A stretch of 64,000 bases of DNA from Cinnamomum chago. Its lineage: Eukaryota > Streptophyta > Magnoliopsida > Laurales > Lauraceae. The translations under genes were made by a program, and so were the position numbers. The notes beneath the pieces are model-generated. The model searched no databases. It was not told the origin of the DNA and saw only the letters and a program-made list of their open reading frames with translations. The stretch covers positions 67,386,001-67,450,000 of the forward strand of contig CP142459.1 in the NCBI GenBank assembly GCA_038049695.1, written 5' to 3'. This document shows, piece by piece, positions 35,812-46,589 of the stretch (position 1 is its first letter; each line of letters begins with the position of its first letter).

Positions 35812-37418
35812 ATGCCTCCCAAGAAGCAGGTTGAAGTGGAATCTTCATCTCACAATGATGATGAATTGAGGGGAACCATTGCGGAATTATCAGCAAATGT
35901 TAATTAACTATCCGCAATGATGATCCAAATGCAAGACACTCTTGCAAGGATTGACACCCGATTAACTACTTTAGAAACTAATCGGCATGAGGATAATCAT
36001 CAAGCTCATGGAGGACATAATCGAAATCAACGAGATCCACATTCAGTCAATGTTGATCGTGAAATGGGCATTAAGCTCGTGATTCCCGAATATGATGGAA
36101 AGTTGAAACCGGAGGAATTCATGGATTGGTTAGTGTGTGTTGAAAATATTTTTGCACACAAGCCAATGACGGATGGTCATAAAGTCACTTTAGTGGCAAC
36201 TCGATTGCGCAATTATGCTGCGATTTGGTGAGCCGAGTTGCAAAAGAAACGAAGAAATCAAAAAATTGACCCCGTTGAAATATGGATCGAGATGAAAAAT
36301 TTATTGAAGCAAAAATTCCTCCCTGTGAATTATTCAAGAGATCTTCGTTCAAGTTTTCAAGATTTAAAGCAAGGTTCCAAAACTGTGATTGAATATTCTG
36401 AGGAGTTCCTAACCATGCAAGCTCGTTTTGGCTTGAATGAAGATGATGATGTGTTGGTTGATTGATATTTTCATGGGCTGCGTATTGACATACAACATAT
36501 CCTTACATTCAAGAATTTTGATAATGTTGATGAGATTATTCAACATGCTATCAAAGCCGAGGGAATTGCAAATCATCACGCCCAAAAACTTAATGCAGCT
36601 AACTGGGTTATGCAAAAGAATTCCTCCATTGCAGGTTCTAACCCAAGTACATCATCGGAGAAAATTTTCACCAAGCCCGAAGGTCAAAATCGACTCACAT
36701 GCTTTAATTGTAAACAACACGGGCATCATGCAGCAGAATGTCCAAAACGTATCCACCTCATTGAGAATGAAAGTGATGTGAATGATGTTCCAGATGATCC
36801 TAAAGAGAATGAAACAGAGGAAGCAGTGGATATTCCGCCCGAGGAAGGTCTTGAGTCTCTCCTGGTCATCCCAGCAACTACATCGACTACTAAGAAGAAA
36901 TAGTTGTGAGAAAATATTTTCCGCTCCAAATGAACAATCAATGGTAAAAAATGCACAGTTGTCATTGATGGAGGCAGTTGTCAGAACATTATATCTCAAG
37001 CTTTTGTGGATCGCTTACAACTGAAAGTTCGGAAGCATCATCGTCCTTATTTTGCTAGATGGTTAATGACAGGTGATGAAGTACAAGTCCAATATGCATG
37101 TCCGGTTACCTTTTCCATTGGTGCCGATTATACAGATACAATATGGTGTAATGTGATACCCATGGATAGTTGTGATATCTTATTGGGTCGTCCATGGATG
37201 TATGACAAGAATGGAACTCATGGTATGCGCGACAACACATACACATTCGTGCATGGTGAAAAGCAAGTCACACTCCGTCCTCTGAAGCCGACGCCACCAA
37301 AGAAAGGTTCACGTTCTCGTCTTACCAAGAACGCGCTTCATGTGCACACTATTTACAGAAACAACATCCAGAAGAAGAGCCGAGTTCGAGGTCGAACTCT
37401 TTTTCAACCCGGGGAGAA
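35812..37418 (+). pseudogene. gag-protease frame of the retroelement, interrupted by stops
   Basis: From the ATG at 35812 (MPPKKQVEVE) the frame meets a TAA near 35904, then TGA codons near 36231 and 36465. Between them it reads as a Ty3-type gag: PEYDGKLKPEEFMDWL, VATRLRNYAAIW and DLRSSFQDLKQGSKTVIEY, then a CFNCKQHGHHAAECP zinc knuckle near 36695-36740. After further stops near 36902 a protease region follows: VIDGGSCQNI with DGG in place of the usual DTG/DSG, then CDILLGRPWMYD. Nothing resembling reverse transcriptase follows before the right LTR at 37419. Confidence 0.85.
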
Positions 37419-37783
37419 TGATGCAGCAGCAATTCCACGTTATTGCAACAAGAGGCGTGGTCCACATGTGGGACACTTACCATTATGATTTGTTAATTGT
37501 TATTAGTTTCTAATTTTTATTTAAGAAGTTGTGTTTATGAATAGTTTCTAATTTTGATAGGATTATTATTTGGTTTCCTAGTTTGATTATGATTGTTTCT
37601 TAGGATTTAAGTTTCTTTTACTATTTATATGGCTTGTAGAGAATTATTTATGAGAGATTAGAATTGGTTAATAGAATTCCCTGTGTGGATTTTTCGTTGG
37701 AGACTGTTTCTTCTTCGAGTGATTGTTCTTCGGAACCCTAAATTGTGCCCAGGCACTTGCATCCTAACCCTAGGATTGCATCA
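37419..37783 (+). repeat. 3' LTR
   Basis: 365 bp, preceded by a purine-rich tract CGGGGAGAA and followed by the CCCTG target duplication. Confidence 0.93.
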
Positions 37784-37788
37784 CCCTG

Positions 37789-39178
37789 CAAACAATTTTA
37801 CTTGTAAATCTACTTACCTCTAACTTTGTTCAACTTCACCTGCAATTGGTTATGGCAAATAACAAAACAACTCATATGAATCTACACACTGCCATGTTCA
37901 AGAACCCTCCTTTATGCGCAAAACCGAGTTACCTGAACTTGGTTCGTGGAAATCCAACCGACCCAAGAGACTCTACTCACATGAATCTCAGTTTTACAGG
38001 AATCCTGAGTTATATGAACACTAAAAACAGCTAAGGATTTCGTTTTCTATACCGAATAAAAATGATTTGAGTGATTTTTTTTTAAATCGGTATGATTTGA
38101 GTGAATTCCAAATGCTCTTCTACAAATCTTCAAATGAAGGTTGGAAGTTGATGGCTTTTAATGATTTCGATGCAAATCCAGAGAGAGATGGAGAAGTTAC
38201 CTTGTATAGAATGGGAATCGGTTAAGCTGATCCTCTCCTTTTGGGCGTTCTAAGTTTGTATTGAGGGGTTTTGGTGGAAAAGAAGGGTAAGTCTTTTCTA
38301 GGGTTTGGCGCTGCGAGTGGAAGGAGATTGACCAGCGTCGACCAGCGACCCCATGGGCTAAATGGTAATCTCTTGTGGGGCTAAAATCAGTACAATACAT
38401 TCTGACCCATGATCAAAATGAATTCTATCATTACCTCTGGTATTGAAATCTCAAAAAACATGTGCCTCATATAGAACCAGAAACTCAAAATCCACTAGTA
38501 AAGACTAGATTCCATTCCATAATAACGTAGTAAAAAAGTTCTCATCTTCACAAGAATCATCAAACTGTACAATAAATAATCCTAGAAGTAAAAGAAACTA
38601 GGAAAGATGTCCGCAAGCAACGCAGCAGAGAAGTAGAGACGGAGAGAGAGAGAGGTAGACTGGTATATACCTGAAAGACGATCGAACGTAAAAATGGAGC
38701 TTTTGAGAGTTGGGAGAAGTTCGGCGCCCGAAGCGGGCTTCTTTTAAGAGACAGTGTTTTAGGGTGGGCAGTGGCCCCCAAAGACCCATTGTTTTTTATG
38801 TGCTCTGTCACAGGCACGTCCTTTTATTAGGGTTTGGCGAGCGGTCAATACCATGGGGTTTATCGAGTGGAAAGAGCCCACGGAGCCTCCCGAAGGACCT
38901 AGAGGTCTTCAAGTTGACTCACAATTTATCCTTTTTCGGAAATTGAAGGTCGAGTCGAACTACTATTTCGGGCAAAAGAGTGTTTAGTCGAGTTCAAAGA
39001 TCAGGAATTCTTAAATAGCAAAAAAGAAAAGAAAAATTATCATAGGCACACTTGTTTAGGTAATAGTAGGCCATTTGATTAACCATGATAAAAGAGTCAA
39101 TAGCCATTAATTTTCCAACAAAGAATCAAGCACCAGTTGGATTCAATGAATCATCCCATTACATAACAATTACAATCA
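37789..39178. other. Possible distal 5' UTR/promoter region of ASADH
   Basis: No coding exon recognised. On the minus strand, candidate splice donors AAGGTAACTT (near 38200) and CAGGTATATACC (near 38670) follow pyrimidine-rich leader-like stretches (about 38201-38400 and 38672-38800). One or both could be 5' UTR exons of the ASADH gene, whose first intron would then contain the retrotransposon. This is inference from splice-like signals only. Confidence 0.3.
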
Positions 39179-39186
39179 CATGCAAT

Positions 39187-40681
39187 TAGGGTTGTCAAAG
39201 GGCCAAGCCCGGGTCGAGATAAGCCCTTATCCTACCCTCATATATGCGGGCTTGGCTTAAGTTAAGTCAAAGCCCTCAGAGCCCATGGTGGGCCTACAAT
39301 ATTGAAGCTCTTATCCTACCTCAAGGGTTAGGCCTGACTAGGGTCGGATCAGAGCTGAAAAAAATGATTATTTTTTTAATATTATCATATATAATTATTC
39401 TTCTATACCATAATGCTAACCCACCTTTATTCGAGGGGCAATATAAAAGTCAATCTTTTTGTAGCACTTCTAAAATAATGCACAAAACAAGTTACTTCAT
39501 CATTTTATAAATATATTAGTTAAGATTAAATGAAATAAGGTAATGTGATAGTATTGTGGCATGAAACTATGAAATACACTTTTAAATACCTTAACACACC
39601 AGCAGTAGTTACATGGTTTAAATAATGTGTTCGGTTTTATTTGTTTTCGATCTTAATACTTTAAATAACGTGCTCGGTTTTGTTTGTTTTCAGGTTATTA
39701 TTAAGACTGTCACAGTTGAAATTTTGCTAGTTGTTGCCTTTTTTTATTAGTTTCTGTTCTATATATTTTTATAAAGCAATAATGTGAACCATGAGAACAT
39801 GTTTGGCAGGTCGTGTCTGATTCAATTATATTTAGTTCAAATAGGCATTAGACTTATTCCAAATAAATTATTTGTATATGTGATTCAAATAAACATTAGA
39901 CCACTCATGAGTTGGCATTAACCCTAACATGTAATTCTTCGAAAAATCACCCTTGAATTTTATAACAAAACAATTAAACTTTGAATACCGAAGATGAATG
40001 ACAAAGATGATTTGATTTATGATTCACAAACTTTTAACTCCAAATGTGGGGTCCACGTGAATGAAACAACAATAATTATAAAAGCAAGGGTATAGAAAGA
40101 AATTAGCATCTATCAATAGTTAGTGGTTGAAACTTAACCTCACTTAATGATAATGTTAATGATCATCTATCTAAACTCTCAACCTTCAATAGTTTACATT
40201 GGTGAAAATCAATATGATGAATGACAACTTAAATTCCCTTTTCATTGAAGAATATATCCGTGTTGGGCAAACATAGAATCAAATATATCATTCAAATGAT
40301 AACATATAATTAAATATACATGGCAATATTGTGATCTATGGGGGTATCCATTAAAATTCTTTCTAAGCCTTGGTTATTATTGTTTGACAAAATATTAAAC
40401 CTCTATCATTAATTGCTAATTAGAGGAGTTCTTTATATATATTTTAAAAATCTCTATATATGTATTATATATATTATTTATTTTATATATTAATAGACAA
40501 AGGGCCTGGCCGGGCCCCCTCGAGTTGGCTAAGTCAAGCCCTAACCTGGCCCTCAAGGTTGCGGGCTTTTCAAAATTGGACCCTACCCTACCCTCGGGCT
40601 TTAAGACAAAAAGAAAAGCCCAAGCTTTGAAGGCTTTTGCGGGCCGGGCCCCCTCGTCAAAGGGCCGGATTGACAGCCCTA
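39187..40681. mobile_element. Non-autonomous hAT element with TAGGGTTGTCAAA ends
   Basis: Inverted ends TAGGGTTGTCAAAGGGCC (left) and GGCCGGATTGACAGCCCTA (right) with a perfect 8-bp duplication CATGCAAT (39179-39186 and 40682-40689). As in the element at 14159-15107, the terminal 100-200 bases are GC-rich (GGGCC/GGCCC motifs) and the interior is AT-rich and noncoding. Ends and layout suggest the two belong to one related group. Confidence 0.9.
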
Positions 40682-40763
40682 CATGCAATGCAAAGACTTT
40701 CTTGATTGTTGGTTTGGCAGCGTAAGTGTTGGGTTTGCTCCCTATGTCATATATTCGACTCTA

Positions 40764-41104
40764 GTGGCATGTTTGGTAATAGGTGAAGAATTCATAAATC
40801 TGATGATTATTCACTACCACTAGAACACAGATTCTTCACTGGGGATTTGTATAGTCGATGATTTCATATTGATATTGGTGTGTATCGATGCATATAACGG
40901 AGAAAAATAAGGTTCAGCGTGCAAATCCACTTAAGTAAGGATTTTCAAATCTTATTTGGGGTGGTCGGATCTGAAAATCATAGCAAATAAAGATTTTAAT
41001 TATTTCAAATTCTTAGGGATTTACAATTACCAAATATGGATTTACCACAACTTTAGGGAAACCGAAAATCTTTTCCCCAAAGATTTAGTTGCCAAACGTG
41101 ACTT
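40764..41104. mobile_element. Possible MITE with GTTTGG ends
   Basis: GGCATGTTTGGTAA at the left and TTGCCAAACGTGAC at the right are imperfect inverted repeats about 15 bases long, of the GTTTGG type found in Tourist/Harbinger or hAT MITEs. The interior is AT-rich. I see no clear target duplication, so this is tentative. Confidence 0.4.
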
Positions 41105-41743
41105 AAATTTACTTAGTGCACAAGTGTTGTAGGATTGTGCGTGTGCGATATTTTTGTCCTATAAAGGTCAAATACCACTGTCAACAATAAAAAAAACAAA
41201 AGAAGTAGAAAAAGAAATCACAATGCGATGAACATATCGATTGCTAGTGATCGAACCCAGCATTCGTTGGCTAAAATTCTTAAGAACTATTATTAAAAAA
41301 AATAGGCGTTTTAAGTGAAAGCAACAAAATTCTTTCTTCTTTGTAATTGTATGGAATCCATTATTTGGAAAAAAAAAAGTATAGTATATAAATTAAATTT
41401 GTGCATGTATATTTGTTTGAAAACGGTAACAAATATTTCATTAAAATAACGAAGAAAATAATACATCAAAACTAAAAGAAAAGAGAAGTTGGAAGTTGCA
41501 AGAAAATTGGGAACAGCTGAAAATTGTGCATGCATATGAAACTTGTCTAGTGAAGTTTGTAGGGAATATGAGAAGTCTTAAATGTATCCTCACTTGCATT
41601 GGCCATTGAATTGATCTTGTAACCCAACTTTTTTCATTTAAGAGGAAAGAGTCCCCATTCAATACATGGTCATCCCTCAAAAACAACATCATGTGCCAGT
41701 AAAATTGAGCAAGAAAGCTTGTGATTCTCTTTCATAGTAATAT

Positions 41744-41947
41744 CTTTTTTTTTAATTTTTTTTTTTTATCTTTTTTGCTATCGAGGGTTTTCAACCCTTG
41801 GGGCTGGAACCACTGGCCTAATCCCTCCAGGCTCAGAGAGAAGTCAGGTAAACTCTCATGTAGCTCCAGTGTGGCAGTACAATTTTAAACGTTCAACATC
41901 CGAGTGCAAATTATAGTACTAAGCCAACCGAGCTACCCTTTCGAGTT
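41744..41947 (-). mobile_element. tRNA-derived SINE with A tail
   Basis: On the minus strand it begins with GGGTAGCTCGGTTGGC, a polymerase III A-box match within a tRNA-like head, and carries a B-box-like GGTTCCAGCCC further on. It ends in an A-rich tail (T-rich at 41744-41775 on the plus strand). A 10-bp target duplication ATAGTAATAT flanks it (41734-41743 and 41948-41957). The spacing of the boxes is unusual for a simple tRNA SINE, so the B box may be another, weaker match nearer the head. Confidence 0.78.
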
Positions 41948-42344
41948 ATAGTAATATTTATTTGAAGAAACAGCATAAGCAGAAAAAATCACGAGACCAT
42001 TGATCTCAAACCACTTCAATCCAAAAACTTCCAGGCCGTGAGGATTTCCATCCCATTCTCTTTACGACATTAACTTATTTGTCTAAATAAAAAATTGACT
42101 ACATATTGTGAAAGTTTATGGAGAAAAAATTGACTACATATTGTGAAAGTTTATGGAGAAACCATTGTCACTAGTATCATATCCATGTCGGACCAGGATC
42201 AGAGCAAAATCAAGAGAGCTAGGTAATTCTTAAGTGATTGGATTCATCATGAGTGAGATTTTATTCTAAAACAGAAGCAATTGCCGGAAAAAGGGGAATT
42301 ATGAAGACTTTGTCCTTGGATTGTTTTGATATATATATATATAT

Positions 42345-44170
42345 GAGAAACGGTCTAGTGAGGACCGTCCTCACCCACATTTGAGAGGACCACTCCAGGC
42401 CGTCTGATTTCAAGGAAGATCCAACGGTCATGTTAAAAGCCATATATACCAAAGGAGGGAAACGAAAATCTCAAGACCGCCCAAATCGTCACAAGCCCCA
42501 AATCGCAGACCTCTTCTACCTTCCTCCTCGATCCGTTCGGACGTCTTCCTCTCATCGTCGCAGGGTTCGAACGGCCTGATCATCTTCCTCTTCCTCCTCC
42601 CCTTTCATTGACGACGTCTCTCCCTCGCCTCCATCACTTCCGTCGTGGAGCCATCTCGATTTCCCTCCGCAACATCGAAGTAGAACACCGAAGCATATCC
42701 TCATCTCCGTCGCAGCAGTCCCGGCCTGAACCAGGTCATCTCCTCTCGCCTGTCATCTCCGTTGGGTTATTTTTTTTTTCTTTCTTTTTTTTTTTTTAAT
42801 GAATGTCAGCAGCCATCTCAAATGTCAGCCGAAGCATATCCTTTCTTTCTTTCTTTTTTTTTTCATCTCCGTGGAACAGGTGACGTCCCAATGTCCCGTT
42901 CCATTGCTCTGTGTGTGTTTCACACCCTCTCTCCTGTTATTGGCATTATGGGGGAACCTCGGTGTCGTCATGACTGTGACCCACCCAACTTCAAGAAGCT
43001 CACTACATTTTGAAATCAAGGGCAGAATCCAAATCAGATCAGATCTGAAACAATATAACCCATCTCAAGATTTCCATCCAATATACCGGCTGCAGAGAGG
43101 AGAGAGAGAGAGAGAGGGGAGAAAATGAAGACCGGGATGCTTGAATTCATGGCCTTGAGTTTCTAGGCCTCTGATTCATGGTTCAAGGTGTTTGCATTCC
43201 TGTGGATTGCATCCCATGCATACAGTCCGGGAGAGCTACTGTGGATAAAGGAACGGTCAAGATGTGGTTGAATGAGACTCGGATGTGGATGATCAAAGGG
43301 GTTTCTTCCTTCCTCATGTCAGTGGTGGTCACAATCTTAAAATCCCTTGGCATTTCTGAGTCAGGATTTGAAATAACCAGCAAAGTAATAGATGATGATG
43401 CCGTCAAGAGGTCACTTGATTCTTTGTTGATCTGTGAATGGGTTTTTTTTTTTTTTTTTTTTTTTCCTCTTTTTTTTTTCCTGCTTCTATGGTTGTGTTG
43501 TCATGAAAAAAATGGCAAGGGTATTGTTGATTTCTGTTCTTTTTTGCTTGCATCAAGGTGGGTTCTTTTGGACAGGTGCTAATTTCCCTTGGATTTGTAT
43601 TCACTTGATTTGGGCTAGGGAAAGGGTTTTTGTCTCTTTGCATTTTTTCATCGTATCTATCTTTGTGTGAACATTTTGAGCTTTGTTTGCTTGCTTGATA
43701 ATGAATTAATTGGAATTCTAAGATGGCTTCCAATTAAAGTCAAGGTGAAGATCTCGACAAAGGGCCATCCATTAAAGGGCTTCCAATTCTAAGGGGCTTA
43801 CATTGAAGTCAAGGTGAAGATCTCGACAAAGGGCCATCCATTAAAGGAGGTAAAATGGCTGTTAGAGAAATCATAAGAACTCAATAAAGGAGGTAAAATG
43901 GCTCTTACAGCTTGTTTGTTGTTGCCCTGTCCTCGATGGAAATTTCTTAATCAAGCCCGGATTAGCTGTTTTGCTTTTTTACCCATCCCTACATAAAGCT
44001 ATGTTATCTTTGCTTACGGTAGACTTGAAGAAGGCATATGATTAGATGGTATGCCTGAAAGAGAGCTTCATAAATGTGTAGGATAGTTTGGAATTGGATG
44101 GCACAATGCCTCTCAATTACCTTATTTTCATTTTCAAATAATGGTCTTAAGAACTGATTGTTTCAGGTTT
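42345..44170. repeat. MULE left terminal inverted repeat
   Basis: Reverse-complementary to 50330-52114. Differs mainly in poly(T) length and in an extra tandem copy of a segment containing GGTGAAGATCTCGACAAAGG (two copies, near 43740 and 43810; only one in the right repeat). Contains GA-rich and T-rich tracts and probably the promoter and untranslated leader of the GRF gene. Confidence 0.93.
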
Positions 44171-44743
44171 CCTGAGGCCAAAGCAATTTTGCCCCTGAAT
44201 GAGAATGGTGAATGGTTACTGGATTTCTTTTTAGTATTCCCCTGAAAATCTGCTTCATTTGATTTGAATTACCAATCTCATCTGGATTTTTAATGAAAAA
44301 GGGCAGCAGATTTTATCTCCATCTGTTCAACTTTTTGATTGCCTTTTGAAAAGTAATAGGGAAGTTCGTTCGTGAATGCGAATCACTTGAAGAGATATAG
44401 ATGAGGAGGATTTTACTGATTGCTTGTTGCTTTTATCAAAGGTGTTCTTATAATTCCTTTCCTTTCCCCTATTTTTTTCCCTTTGCCTACATGTTCTGAT
44501 GTTATTTTATCTCTTCAAATTGTTAGGAAAAGATGAGCCATCAAGATGAACATAAAAGCTCGTCTCTTGTTGGGTTTTTTTTTTTTTTTAATGAATGTCA
44601 TCAGCCATAGAAACCCCTTTTCTTCTTCTTATTCTTCTTCTCCTTTGGTGTATCAGTTTGGAGTGCACTGTTATATAAAATGTCCATTTGTATTTTGTTT
44701 TTGTTGTTGGGGTTATTTTGACTCACAATATATTTTGCACAGA

Positions 44744-45237
44744 ATGTCATCTTCTAATACAATCCGTTCTGAATGTACTCCAAAATGCCGATGTGGAGCT
44801 GGAGACATGAAATTATATACTTCTCGTACACAATTGAATCCAAATAGAAAATTTTGGAAATGCCCAAATTGGAATGTAAGCGTGTTGAGGCTACCTCATA
44901 AACTGTTACTATGAGTTGTTTATGTTTCAAATCCAGCATTAATTATTTTTTATGTGTGTAAAACTTTATGCAGGATGAAAGTGGCTGTGGTACATTTCTT
45001 TGGAAAGATGAAGTAGCGAATTGGCAGCTTGCTGAAGCTAATTCAACGATCTGTGAAAGAGAAAATTGGAGAGAAGAAAAGAGAAATTTGATAGCAGTCA
45101 TTGAAAAGTTAGAAAGTTCGGTGTGTGCTTTCATTGAAGTAGAGAAAATTCGAAATGCGTATCTGCGAAAAATTTATCATGCTATTTTAGTTGCATGCTG
45201 TATAATAATATTAGTTTTCTTGTTCAACCATACATGA
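44744..45237 (+). CDS. GRF-type zinc-finger protein with coiled coil and C-terminal membrane anchor, MULE-borne
   Basis: Two exons, 44744-44875 and 44974-45237, with a 98-base GT-AG intron, encode 131 aa. KCRCGAG (14-20), NPNRKFWKCP (32-41) and GCGTFLWKDE (from about 48) form the zf-GRF signature, with four candidate zinc cysteines split across the splice junction. Residues about 68-108 are charged and helix-prone (ENWREEKRNLIAVIEKLE), then a hydrophobic anchor AILVACCIIILVFLF ends the protein. The architecture matches the plant At4g04775-like GRF family, whose function is not established. The start follows a CACAG acceptor-like site, suggesting a 5' UTR intron reaching back into the TIR. Position and orientation mirror mudrB of MuDR, but the family is different. 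A role as transposition accessory factor is inference. Confidence 0.82.
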
Positions 45238-46589
45238 AATACATGCTCTGGAGATATGTATTCTCTAAAGGTTTAAAACCATGTCTTCTGTATGTTGGAA
45301 CATAGTTGTTATGAATGGGCATTGCTTTTCTAATAATGTCAGATGGCATTACTAGACGTTTCATGTTCTGGTGTAGTATGATGATAAAGTGAGGGTGTGA
45401 CTTGGAGAAATTCTAATTTAGAGAATAAACTCGGATGTCTGTGAGGTGGATGGCTCAGATGGCCCTGTTAATCGGCCCATTGCCATTGCAATCTTAACCA
45501 ATCAATGCTTGGATATATCTCTGCATGGTACCGTCCATGAATGTATGTCAACATGACACTTGGTGTACAGTGAAGTGATTGATGTTGGAATTGGGCTGTG
45601 ATGGGTCTTGATGAATTGGTGACTTGCCCCCAACCTGCCTCTAGAAAGGATAGGTTTGGTAGTATTTTTGTCTAATTCGAGTCGTGTATGGTTTTATAAA
45701 TCTTGACTCCAATGTTAGCACGTACGGTTAACACCCCACACACACACACAATTTTTGAAGAACCCCTTCTATCTTAAGCAATTTTCAATACTCAGAGAGA
45801 AAAAAAAAGAGATACAGCAAGTTTTGATGGATTTTTTACATTGCTACAATCGTCCACAAGCAAAAATTCCCAGTTCTGCCTCTGGAGTCTGGATGCAGGT
45901 TTGGATTTTGCTATACCATTTGCCATCCATCCTTGAATTCTAGTAATGTGAACGCTGCTAAAAAGACTTGGAAAGTTAAAAAGTAGTCAATGATGGCCCA
46001 ATTCCATGTCCTCTGTTTCTACACTATCCTTATCACTCTTTTAAGTCATCACCGTCATCGTCACTCATCATCCAGCGTGATGAATGTTAATCAAAGTCTA
46101 AAATTGCAAACTGGCATTCCACATACCTCTACTGAAATCAGTCATAATGTTACTTGAAGAATATTGGTGGTTCAAATGATAGCCATGCAAAATGCTCACA
46201 AACATCTCCTAAGATTGAATTAACGGAAAAATCCAACAAGTAGATTATTTATACTATCAGTAAGATTACTTCATGCCTCAGTAGTTAATCAATTCACCTC
46301 AATTCATGTTAATCAAAACAACCCAGAAGCCTAAAATGAAATGCTGAGCTTCATTAAGTTGTTGACTACATCAGTTCTCTCCTCTACAAATCTCCCCTGC
46401 AGTAAGTTGCAATGATCATCCAATAACACTTGAAGAAGAATATACTTTAAAAAAAAGATTTTCATAGCACAAATAAGTCTAACCAGTTCAAAGGTTCACA
46501 ATGTATAAAAAACACAGAATCAACAATTGTATAAAATTACAACAATGGATAAAACTACATTGCTCTCCTTCTTTCCTTCATCTCAAGTG
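45238..46589. other. Convergent intergenic space of the MULE
   Basis: Noncoding, AT-rich, with a short (CA)n near 45738. It should hold both polyadenylation regions. No further gene is seen. Confidence 0.6.

Larger units (their letters stand above)
34326..37783 (+). mobile_element. Non-autonomous gag-pro LTR retrotransposon (Ty3-like), complete ends
   Basis: 3,458 bp. Two 365-bp LTRs (TGATGCAGCAG ... GATTGCATCA) flank an internal region, and a perfect 5-bp duplication CCCTG lies at 34321-34325 and 37784-37788. A primer-binding site follows the left LTR at 34693 and a purine tract GGGGAGAA directly precedes the right LTR. The LTRs differ at about nine positions by eye (roughly 2.5 percent), so the insertion is relatively recent. 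Only a stop-broken gag-protease frame is present; reverse transcriptase, RNase H and integrase are missing altogether. Mobility would need enzymes supplied by another element. Confidence 0.93.

Noticed and set aside
41744..41947. Possible tRNA gene on the minus strand
   Set aside because: Only the D-arm-like head is tRNA-like; no acceptor stem or anticodon arm forms, and the A tail plus target duplication point to a SINE.
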